The notes under the pieces are model-generated. The model had not been told where the DNA came from. It ran no database searches and was given only the letters and a program-made list of their open reading frames with translations. From the NCBI GenBank assembly GCA_025890175.1, contig JANPYM010000012.1, forward strand, positions 275,785-339,784: DNA of 64,000 bases. The letters run 5' to 3'. The position numbers and the translations under genes are program-made. Numbering within the stretch: position 1 is the first letter of the stretch; every line of letters starts with the position of its first letter. Below are positions 12,335 through 21,870 of the stretch, one piece after another. This DNA is from Ciborinia camelliae. Taxonomy: Eukaryota; Ascomycota; Leotiomycetes; Helotiales; Sclerotiniaceae.

Positions 12335-13654
12335 CTATTCCCAGCTGTTTGGGAGGTTGAAGAATGAGCAAAGGGACGCCCAGTAACCTCTCTTCTCTCT
12401 TTTTTCGTTTGCCAACTCCCATAGCAAGGCCGCTACCTCATTTTGCGTGTCATCTCTTTCCTTCTCCATCTTCTGCATCCGTTCCAACCTCTCCCATGCA
12501 AGTTGAAGAGCTTCATCTCGTTCCTTTTCAATTTTCCTTGTCTGGGATGCCCTCAAAGAATTCTCCAACACTAAATCCGCCACACGTAGTTCCGCTTCAT
12601 GTTTTCTCTTCTGCACCTGCTTTATCTGTTCTAAGCTCTCCAATGCCAGTCGCCGGGCTTCGTTCGTCTGTTCCAAAGACCGTGATGCAAGTCGTTGGCT
12701 TTCCTCATTCTCCTTGACTCTTTTCTCCAACGCGTCCATGGTTTCCAATGAAAGCTTGACGGCCTCATCCTTTTCCTTCTCCGCCTGCTTCACCTGTGCC
12801 AAACTCTCCAATTTGCGCTGCACAGCTCGATCTCGCTCAGCTTGCATGACCAACAATCTCTTCTCCAACTTTCCGCCTTCCCGATTCGCATGCATGAAAT
12901 AGCATATGGTGTCATCGTCCCTCCCCTTCATCGCTTTACCCACGACCTTTTCCATCTCAAGTTGTTTCTGCAAGTGCGATGAGTGAAGAACGGCGTCGTC
13001 TCTCTCCTTCTTCAACGTCGCACTTCTCGCTTTCTCCATCTCGAGTTGTTCCCTGAGGTCGGATGTGCGTTGAACCGCATCGTCTAGCGCCCCGCCCATT
13101 TGACAAAGTGCATCGTCCATTTCTTGAACTGCATCGTCGAGCGCTCCGTCGATTTCTTGAATCGTATCGTCTATTTCTTTCATCACCTCGTCCTCACTTT
13201 GTGTTGAGCCTTGATTGGACATGTTGCTAGTTGTGGATCGAGCCGGAGACGCAGGCGGAGTTTCAATCGGCGACATGGCAGGAGATTCGACTCGGGATCC
13301 GGATTCAGATCTATCAGGAGATTCAAGGTCCCAGGATTTCCAGTACAGAGATCGCAGGTGGTAGACCGGTCCAATATCCACGGTAATATTCGCCGGTGCC
13401 AACCTTGAATTATGGCAATGTGGTGAGTTCCCGCGGGTAATTCTTACGAGCAAGGCTTCTCGATCGAAGTTATCAGACTCAGAGTTTGACCTCAGGCGTG
13501 AAAGAAAACTGTGGAGGGCGAAAAATGGTTGACGATACGATTTTAATATTTTGGGCTGGTCAAAACACGCAGGAGGTGTGATGCTTGAGAAAGAACTTGT
13601 GGATGGGGACCTGCCTTTATACTGTGTGGTTGGTATTCTTTCTTCTTCTGTCAT
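12335..13654 (-). CDS. Hypothetical coiled-coil protein
   Basis: A single uninterrupted frame of 439 residues. I do not recognise the family. The first 90 or so residues are mixed and serine-rich. A proline/serine segment follows (SPAMSPIETPPASPARS). From about residue 155 to 420 the chain is a long charged heptad-type coiled coil with repeated blocks: EQLEMEKARS and KQLEMEKVVG, ERDRAVQRKLESLAQVKQAE, LEQTNEARRLALESLEQIK, ERDEALQLAWERLERMQKMEKERDD. It ends in a short hydrophobic tail (GYWASLCSFFNLPNSWE). No signal peptide or membrane span is evident. The near-repeated segments suggest internal duplication of coiled-coil units. The regular coding composition over 1.3 kb makes a real gene likely, but nothing in the sequence gives a function. 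Confidence 0.65.
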   Translation of the reverse strand: MTEEERIPTTQYKGRSPSTSSFSSITPPACFDQPKILKSYRQPFFALHSFLSRLRSNSESDNFDREALLVRITRGNSPHCHNSRLAPANITVDIGPVYHLRSLYWKSWDLESPDRSESGSRVESPAMSPIETPPASPARSTTSNMSNQGSTQSEDEVMKEIDDTIQEIDGALDDAVQEMDDALCQMGGALDDAVQRTSDLREQLEMEKARSATLKKERDDAVLHSSHLQKQLEMEKVVGKAMKGRDDDTICYFMHANREGGKLEKRLLVMQAERDRAVQRKLESLAQVKQAEKEKDEAVKLSLETMDALEKRVKENEESQRLASRSLEQTNEARRLALESLEQIKQVQKRKHEAELRVADLVLENSLRASQTRKIEKERDEALQLAWERLERMQKMEKERDDTQNEVAALLWELANEKREKRGYWASLCSFFNLPNSWE

Positions 13655-15001
13655 CTTTTACCTGCCGTGTTATTGATTTGTCTTGTCTTGTTTCGAAACA
13701 TATGCGCAAAACCATGAATGAGAGACCTCAAGAAAGAAGAGAAAGATTTTTTTTCTACCACTGTCTTCTGGTGGTTATTATCACCATCCAGCTCCTTCGA
13801 AATATCTTGTTAGAGCCAAAGAACAATGAAGATCATCCACCTATGAATTTCTGTCTCGTACGTAACGAAATGAAACGAAACGAAGCTGGTCAAGATAATA
13901 ATGGAAGTCATGTACAATCTTCCATGATTCCTGGAATAGTCTCTTCTAGTCTTCATCAAGAAGCAGCTAGATATCCACTATATCCCACCACAAACCATCA
14001 ACTATCATCTTCTTCTTCTAAGAGATATACAATCTTCCACAACTTCTGTAATAGTTTCTTCTAATCTTCACCAAGAAGTATCTAGATAACACCAACAATT
14101 TCACCACCAACTACCGACTATCTACCATCATCTCCTTCTAGATTTTACTCACTCACTCCTGCACTCCTACATTCACTTCCATCCATATCAAAGACAGACA
14201 GACATTCGTTATATGCATATCTCACAAGTTCAATCTGACCTGGTCAAAACATACACACCACTCAATAGACTAACTCTTCACTTGAAGGACCAAAAAGTAC
14301 CTAGTTTTGTTTCATTGCAGATCTCAGATCTCACAATTCAATAATTCAATAATTCAAGATTTATTAGCTTCACTTCTACTTCTACTTCTACTAACCTAAG
14401 TACCTAAGTACCTACCTAGTACCTAGTAACAAGTCATCCTTAAATGAGATATCGATATCCGATCAAATTTCAACCTCATTTCAATGTCATTTCAATGTCA
14501 TTCCAAGTTCCAAGTTCCAAGTGAGAGAATAGACTTCCTTCCTTTCTTTCTTCCTTCCTTTTGATGTCACTAATGTCTACCTACCTACCTACCTACCTAC
14601 CCACCTACCTACCTACATACCAATATCACCATCACTACAAACCATCACTACAAACCATCGCTATTACACATCGCTATAAACTATTGATATTAGCTACCTA
14701 AGCCAAGTTAAGCCAAGACAAGTAGACAAGTAGACAAGTACCCATCTACCCACCCACCTAGCTATCTACCGCAGCTACCTAGTATGTATCTATCTACCTA
14801 AGCGCTACTAGACATAAACACAACACCGACACGTCCCGAATTCTCATCTCATCTCATCTCAATTCGCAATTTTCTTTTTTTCGCTGCACCTTGCATCCAT
14901 CCATCCATCCATCCAATCATCTTCATCTCCATCTCCATCCCCAACGCTACGTGTAAAAAAGAAAAGAAGAGCAGTGCAAAAAAAGCCTAACCCATTTGAT
15001 T
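13655..15001. other. Long low-complexity intergenic region
   Basis: Upstream of the coiled-coil gene, this 1.35-kb stretch is dominated by simple sequence: AAGTACCTAAGTACCTA (about 14398-14420), a CTAC array (14577-14622), ACAAGTAGACAAGTA (about 14717-14740) and CCATCCATCCATCC (about 14896-14914). Open frames inside it are short and compositionally unlike the neighbouring genes. I see no gene. Confidence 0.5.
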
Positions 15002-15011
15002 NNNNNNNNNN
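15002..15011. other. Assembly gap (10 N) with 39-bp repeated flanks
   Basis: Ten N bases. The 39 bases before the gap (14963-15001) are repeated exactly right after it (15012-15050). The two contig ends therefore overlap and should probably be merged, so the gap is likely not real missing sequence. Confidence 0.9.
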
Positions 15012-15349
15012 AAAGAAGAGCAGTGCAAAAAAAGCCTAACCCATTTGATTCCCCCCTCCCCCCCCCCCCAAATTTCATCGCTGTGCATTAAAAACTAAAG
15101 GTTAATAAATCCCAAGCCCCGTAATGCCATCCCATCCCATCCCTTCCCATACCATCCCATCCCTCAAAAACCCCAACACCAACACCAAAACCTAAAGATT
15201 CTTTATGAACAGTCCCAGTCCCAGTCCCGGATCCATATCCATATCCATATCCATGCAAATCCAATCCCAACCAACTCCTAAGGGTATTTACCCACCGATC
15301 CCTCAGTCCCCATCACCCCTCACCACCCCTCACCCGTCATCCCTCATCC

Positions 15350-18300
15350 TCAAAGCCTCTTACGAATAACATCCTTTTCAAAGATCCTCACATCCACCAC
15401 GTTATGAAACATAAAGCCCTCACGGGACTCAACAACCTTCAACCCTATACTCGCCACGCCCATCCCTCCAAACTCATGCCCATATCCATCCCCACTCTCA
15501 TCATCATCCTCGTCCTCGTCCCAATCAGAAATGGCTTCATCATCCATCTTCCATTGCTGAATATTTGACCCCGTGGCCGGATCGACCGCGAATACCATCT
15601 GGGGTTGTGATGAAACTCCACTCCCACCCCCACTTCCACTTCCACTTCCAGCTAAACCATTGCCAACATTATAAGCGATAGTAAGATCCTTTTGATGTTT
15701 TCCATTCACGCTACTCCGCTTCCTCGCTCTAGGCAACGGGCATTTTTTGACTCTCCGAAGAACACGAAGGACATGATTGCCCTGGGCCAGATATTCGAGT
15801 TTACAATCGGGGCTATACGCCATACTGTCCATGGTAAATTGGTAGTATTCTTTCCAAAACAGCTCGGCACCTTTTCGGACGTGAATTCGGATGGCATGAA
15901 GTGCGCGAAGGCTTTTGAGCATCGAAAGATTTTGATTAATGAGGTGCTATCGTTCTTGTTAGAGACGACTTTTAAAGGTCTGGATGAAATTAAAAGATCT
16001 GGATCTGGACTTTGACAACTTTGCAAACCCCATCATCTTAGTGTCCAATGAAATAAGAATGTTCAAATATCAAAAGAAATTCGGATATTTCAGTACCCAA
16101 ACATCATTGAAACATGAAAACATCTCAAGTGGCAGAAGAAGAATTGTTTACAATGTAGAATGCAACTGGGACCCATCATGGAATATAACATACCAGAATT
16201 GAATGATAAAAAGAAACCGCCAATTCCTCCATATCTTTCCCTTGCTGACATAACAACAAAGCAGTTTTGGCATCCAGATCCCACGGACATGGTGTTTGAT
16301 TGGTGGCCGTCTCATGATGTATTGATAGAACCTTCAATCTTTGGACATGCACCTGGAGAACGAATTTCCGGATTTGGTATATGGTGACGGTTGTCTTTGT
16401 AGCTGCGGGGTCGACCTTTACCCTCGAATAGCGTTCAAGTAAAAATAGCTCCGTAACATTGGCAAGTTGCCCAACGCATTCTAGGAAAGGTACCGTGACG
16501 TTATCTGTGTAGATTTTATGTAGTTTGAGAGGTTGGACCTTATTTTCGCGTGCTACCATGTTCCAAAATAGAGTTTGAGGCCCAACATTAAGTAAAGTGA
16601 TACTCTCTAATTCTCTGATGTCGATAGACTTTTCCAACATGCGAGCTTTCAGAGGTATTAGGTAGATAGACAAATGTTGGAGTGCAAGACCACGAGTCTT
16701 TAGAATGTACTCATCCATCTCCTCCATGGGACCAACAATGGGTGTCTCAATTTCTTTTGACTTTCCCTTGTTGTTTTTCTTGGCCCGTTTGGCAATTTGT
16801 TCAAAAGATTTCTCGGTGGAATCAACAACATCGGAAGCTTCATGTTCTTGCGCCTTCGTGGACAAAGTCTCAGAATTAGTCTCCGGCTCAGTAGCAGCGC
16901 CTTCAACAGTTCCCGAATCTACCAACAACTCTTTTTCATACGGCTCATCGATATCAATATCATCTGGATCGATAATCTCCTTGTATTTAGGTACTTTTGT
17001 TGCCGGTTTCGATTCGTCAAAAAGACTAGATTGCTCTTGAGCTTCGCCCTCTTCTAGGGTAGTACCTTCGGCTGTAGGATTGGCCACAGTTGATGATTCG
17101 GACGTTTCTGCACCACTCCCATTTTCATTGCTGGGTTCCTTGTCATTGCTGGCTTCTTTATCATTGTATTCTGACTTGCCAGCGTCCGTGTAAAGCTTTG
17201 AAATCTGCCCAAGAAGTCCAATCATTTCCCTCTTTACGTCATCAGGCGCACGAGATATATTATCAGCCAAGCTCTGCGCAATTAGATCCGGTAATTCTAT
17301 TTCTATGCACAGGTCGTAGGAGGGAGACTTTTCTTTCTCTCCGTCGGCTGCAGCCTCTGGCTCATCTTCCTCCCGAGAACTTGAACCCGCACCCCCTTTC
17401 GAATTTGATGGCTCGATACCAAAGATCTTTGCCAAAGCTGCTTCCTGTGCTTTCCTTTGCTCCTCGATCTCAATCGCTTTTGTAGGATTGTATGCATTAA
17501 AAGGTCCCATTGAAGCAGGAGCCGGAATTTGCATCCCTTGATCAAATTCATCTTCCGTTTCAGTATCATAATCATCTTGAGGAATTTCCACCGGATCTTT
17601 TCTGGATCTGGAAGCAAGTTCCTCCGAAAAGGACAATTTGAGTGACTTTAAAGATGTTGATGAGTTCTCTATACATTCTCGAATTTCAGATAGATAATCC
17701 AAGGTATCCATATCAAGGACAGAGAGGGACGTTAGATTTTTAAATCCTGAAATAGTTCGAGACATTTTGTTGACAGCTGGAGTCCGAAATTTTGGGCCAT
17801 TTTGTTTTGACTTGGTTGCCGAGAAAGGTGATTGGAATGGATCGAAAGTTGGAGGGAAATCGGACGCTGAAGCGTTGTAGGGTGAAGGATTTGGACTCAC
17901 GTTAGTTGGATGAACATAGATTGATGTTCCAGCTTGCATTCGAATATGGAAATTCTTGAGAGCTTCAATGCGATGCAATTCTTTGAGAACCTCCCTGCTT
18001 AATTCCACACGAATATCCCATCTAAAAAAGTATATTAGCAACGTCATATAGCTGGAGGGATCAACCAACTTAAACGTCTCAAGGGCTTTAGCTTTGCGCA
18101 AAGTCAAGAGCAACAATGTATTCATGAATTTCCCACAGCTCGTATCGTATGTATAAGAACTGTATAAATCCTGTGATTTTACTCCTCCAGTCAAAGTCTC
18201 AAGTATAATTTCCTTCAAGTATTGGGAGTAATCGTAATCGCTTGTGACGAAGGTATCAAGCCCCATGGCCAAACTGTCGACGAGGGTATCATTTGTTGAA

Positions 18301-18573
18301 TCTTTCTCATCTGGAAAGACGATATGGAAGCTTCGATACAGTTGTGCTGCTGCCAAATCTCTGAGATGCTTGGAGACAAGAGAGAGCGAAATTAAATCGG
18401 GGTTTGATGTCTAGAATGAGAAGAAACATTAGTATGCGGCGTAAAGATGAAGGGATCGCACAAGTAATTATTAGAAGCTGTTGAATCCATCAACTTACAT
18501 ATGACAATATACGCGCTTCACACTCCACAGGCAGTTTCCCAAAACCTCCCTCTACCTGCTTGTTAGGACGCAT
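15350..18573 (-). CDS. F-box protein
   Basis: Four exons (18573-18499, 18410-18070, 18021-16194, 15946-15350) total 2841 nt for 946 residues. The first splice (88-nt intron) joins FGKLPVECEARILSY to TSNPDLISLSLVSKHLRDL, giving an N-terminal F-box (about residues 12-50) of the LPxE...I..Y...DL..L.LVSK type, which binds Skp1 in SCF ubiquitin ligases. The 48-nt second intron is stop-free and in phase, so it could be retained. The 247-nt third intron has GTATGT, CTAAC and TAG. The middle is acidic and low-complexity (residues about 215-500). The C-terminal half has leucine-rich stretches (MLEKSIDIRELESITLLNVG, VGQLANVTELFLLE) that may be degenerate LRRs for substrate binding. The start is uncertain: an open frame extends to 18729, but that extension is a 38-bp-type tandem repeat, so 18573 was preferred. 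The target is unknown. Confidence 0.83.
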
Positions 18574-18815
18574 CTTGCGTATTGTCTTTTGAAGGCAAGC
18601 AAAATTATTGATGGTTTGATCAAATTTCTGTGCGGCAGCTAAATCAACAGAATCTGTCTGTTGATTTTCTCCCGTTTGATGACTCTGTACCGAATAAGTA
18701 TTTTCTCCCGTTTGACAACTCTGTATCAAATAAGTATTTTCTCCCGTCCGTTGATTTTCCCCCGTTTGATAACTCTGTTATAACTCTGTACCGAATAATG
18801 ATTTTCTCCCGTGGC
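18574..18815. repeat. Minisatellite upstream of the F-box gene
   Basis: From about 18655 to 18812 a unit of roughly 38 bp recurs imperfectly, built from TTTTCTCCCGTTTGA, CAACTCTGTA and CCGAATAAGTA blocks. It lies in the presumed promoter or 5' leader of the F-box gene and is readable in one frame, so a gene finder could extend the protein falsely into it. Confidence 0.75.
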
Positions 18816-19725
18816 CGTTGTCGCCGTTATCACCGTTGTCATCGTCCCAAAAGCGAATTGATTATTATTATTAATTTCCTCCAACCAATGAGAAGCCGAA
18901 AAGGGGCGATCTTGATTGGTCTTCTCCTTCTTCTCCTTCCTTTTCTCCTTCCTTTTCCTCTTCTTCCTCTTCTTCTCCTTCCTCTTCTTCTCGATCTCCT
19001 TCCTCTTCTCCTTCCTTTTCCTCTTCCTCTTCCTATTCCTCTTCCTCTTCTTCTCGATCTCCAGATACAATTGCGACTACGAACACTTCTACGAACACTT
19101 CTTCTTATTCAAATTCAAATTCGCATTCAAATTCACACTCACACTCACACTTGCACTCACACTCACACTCAGCGCACCGCACAGAACCAAACCCACCCAA
19201 TCGAGCGAGCGAGCGAGCGATGCAAGCCCTGATCTCCGCGTTGCGAGTTTTGCGTTGCGCATCCCATCGGGTTGACGCCACGGAGCGGGTGCGAGCGGAT
19301 GGCCCCGGGGGTGGGGGGTGTGGCTTTTCTATGGATAGGTAGGCTGGGTACTCCGTATATCAAATACGTAGGTGTGGGGGGGGTGGGGTGGGCGCGGGGT
19401 TGGTGGGTTGGTGTATGGGTGGTGATCAATTGTGGGGGGTTGGCGACCTGATTGTGGCTGTGACTTGACTTGACTATGAAGGGTTTTCGGGGTATGGATG
19501 GGAAATCTGGATGTACTGGACTGAACTATACTGGACTCAGTAGATACTCTGTATCCACGGTATTTTAATGCATGAATGAATAAATGCAAGTATGAATATC
19601 GAACAGAATAGAAGAATGAATGAATTCAACAATCACCTACTATCATAAAACCAAAAATACCAAACCAAATGAAAAGAATTGAATTCACAATACCGATATC
19701 TATATCTATATCTATATCTAATATC
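18816..19725. other. Pyrimidine-rich and simple-sequence intergenic region
   Basis: A CT-rich tract of about 150 bp (18915-19065, CCTTTTCCTCTTCTTCC-like) is followed by TCAAATTCAAATTCG and CACACTCACACTCA arrays (to about 19168), then ordinary unique DNA with a G-rich patch near 19306-19400. Frames through it give only repeats (LPLLLPF, THTHTH) and are not credible genes. Confidence 0.55.
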
Positions 19726-19913
19726 TGTCACGCCAAGGCCCCTGCCTAGTATGACAGTCACGTGATTGATCATGTGACCATGGTGGTCACATGATCAACG
19801 TCTATATTAGATAGTGTTCTTTCCAAGAGGATCCTTTCCTCTTCAGCATAGTTCTTTTATCAGATTGTATATCTACGATTTCACTTTCATGATCCTATGT
19901 GACGCGTATGACA
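19726..19913. mobile_element. Solo LTR, 188 bp, with 5-bp target duplication
   Basis: The segment begins TGTCACGCC and ends GCGTATGACA, so its ends form the TGTCA/TGACA inverted repeat usual for LTRs. ATATC flanks it on both sides (19721-19725 and 19914-19918), the 5-bp target duplication expected of LTR integrases. Since it sits in a TATATC microsatellite, the duplication is less decisive than it would be in unique DNA. Inside is a near-palindrome (about 19766-19798, GATCATGTGACC...GGTCACATGATC). No internal retroelement region is present, so recombination has probably left a solo LTR. Confidence 0.72.
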
Positions 19914-20019
19914 ATATCTATATCTATATCTATATCTATATCTAATATCAATATCAATATCTATATCTATATCTATATCTATATCTATATCTATATCTAT
20001 ATCTATATCTGTATCTATA
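19914..20019. repeat. TATATC hexamer microsatellite, left block
   Basis: About 17 copies of a TATATC unit with a few interruptions. Together with the block at 20824-21080 it seems to be one older array split by insertion of the 804-bp element described next. Confidence 0.9.
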
Positions 20020-20823
20020 CCTTAACGGAGGTACCAGGTGTTGAAAAACCGTTAATATACTATATTTATTATAAAAAGCTATATTTGAAAACTATAATTT
20101 GTGATTTCGAAAATAAATAATATATATAAAAATAAATAATTTATAAATATAAATTATATATAAATATAAATAATATTTAATTATAAATTATATTTTAACA
20201 AAAAAGCTGTATTTAAATCGAAACATCGTTTTTGTCAGGGGTGAACAACTTTACCACTGCGCCACAAAAGCGTGGAGTATTCCAGATTGGGTATCTGGAA
20301 TAGTTGTTCTACTATATGAACCCTGTCAGGTGGGATCAGGACCCACCCAGTGGATCCACACCGTGATAGTTTTTAAATTAAAACATTATTTTTGAAAATA
20401 AATCGTTTTTAAATAAAAACATTGTTTTTGAAAATAAATCGTTTTTGAAAATAAATTGTTTTTGAAATTATTTTAACTATATAATTTTATTTATTTCTAA
20501 TTAATCAAAACAAAATATATCCTTTATAATATAATAGTAATATATTTGATTTGAATTTCAAAATTGAAAAAAAAAATGAAAATATAAAATATAGTAAAAT
20601 ATAAAATATCTCAATCGATATTTTTTTTATTTTTTTTTAAATCAAAAATATTTAATAAAAACAGTTTATATTTTCAAAAACAATTTTTTTTTTTAAAAAC
20701 GTTTTATTTTCAAAAATGTTTTATTTTTAAATATAATACAAATACTCCATCAACTGAGATATGGTTTTTGAATCTGATTACAATGAAATCACTGTTTCTA
20801 AACCCCTAGTACCTTCGCTAAGG
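20020..20823. mobile_element. AT-rich inverted-repeat (MITE/Tc1-mariner-like) element
   Basis: The left end begins CCTTAACGGAGGTACCAGG. The right end is its imperfect inverted copy (CCTTAGCGAAGGTACTAGG on the minus strand); about 27 bp match, and the differences are mostly transitions. TA stands directly outside both ends (20018-20019 and 20824-20825), as for Tc1/mariner/pogo transposons. The interior is very AT-rich with no open frame, consistent with RIP decay or a non-autonomous element. It contains a hairpin ATTCCAGAT...ATCTGGAAT near 20279-20301. The same TATATC microsatellite continues on both sides. No transposase remnant is recognisable, so the superfamily is inferred from the ends only. 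Confidence 0.7.
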
Positions 20824-21080
20824 TATCTATATCTATATCTATATCTATATCTATATCTGTATCTATATCTATATCTGTATCTATATCTATATCTGTATCT
20901 ATATCTATATCTGTATCTATATCTATATCTATATCTACATCTATATCTACATTTATATCTACATCTATATCTACATCTATATCTACATCTATATCTACAT
21001 CTATATCTACATCTATATCTACATCTATATCTACATCTATATCTACATCTATATCTACATCTATATTTATATCTATATCG
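20824..21080. repeat. TATATC / TACATC hexamer microsatellite, right block
   Basis: A long hexamer array. The first part is mainly TATATC with TGTATC variants; the second part alternates TATATC and TACATC regularly, forming a 12-bp higher-order unit. The frame through it reads [12 protein letters not shown] and is not a gene. Confidence 0.92.
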
Positions 21081-21870
21081 ATGCTGCTGTCGATGCTGCT
21101 ATTACTACCTATTAAAGCAAGTATACCTATTATTACCTATTTATCTAAGTACCTACTACTATATAACGAAAAAGCAACAGACCAACAGACCAACAGACAG
21201 ACCGATCCCTCAAATATAAACAACCAACCAACGAATCAACGAACCAATTAATTCCCCATCAAAATTTCTTTCCTTTCCTTCTTTCTCTTTCTTTCTTGTG
21301 TTATTCTACATAGCTATCTACATAGCTATCTACATAACTAAGATATCTATTCTATTCTATTCTATAAGATGCAGGTAGGTGGCTCTACCTACCTACATAC
21401 CTACCTATCTACCTACCTACCTACCTAATTCTACACAGATAGCAACGAGCGATGGAGAGGAGAGGAAAGGAAAGGAAAGCTAAATATGTAATTCTAAATA
21501 TGTAACTCTACCTATATAACTCTCCCTTATCGATATCGATATCGATTTAAGATTTAAGGTTGAAGGTTGAAGGTTATGGATGCAGGACGTCGATCAATGT
21601 ATTTTTAAAAACCCAAGGGGTATTAGAGCGATGAGACCCATTGGGGATGGGGATGGGGAAGGTTTGTTGAAGGTGGGGAGGTTTTATCTATTTATCTATC
21701 TATCTACCTCCTATCTAATATCTAATATCTAATATCTAATATCTAATATCTAATCATCCTCCACTTTCAAAGCACTTGTACCTTCCATCTACTTCTCCAT
21801 CTACTTCTCTATCCGCAAATCCAAATCCCAACCCAAATCCAAATCCCAAATCACAATCCAAAATCCCAAA
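21081..21870. other. Simple-sequence-rich 3' flank of the transcription factor gene
   Basis: Contains CTAC arrays (about 21387-21426), AGGAAAGGAAAG, a TCTAATA array (about 21714-21752) and a CCCAAATCCAAATCC region running into the end of the gene. No further gene is seen. Confidence 0.5.

Noticed and set aside
18573..18729. N-terminal extension of the F-box protein
   Set aside because: The added residues are a tandem repeat (SCQTGENTYSVQ / SHQTGENQQ) read from a minisatellite; the MRPNK start just before the F-box is simpler.
20245..20270. A tRNA gene on the minus strand
   Set aside because: The A-box fits, but the D-stem, anticodon arm and B-box cannot be paired convincingly. Kept only as a low-interest finding.
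20761..21219. 152-codon frame of [12 protein letters not shown]
   Set aside because: It is a stop-free hexamer microsatellite. No gene.
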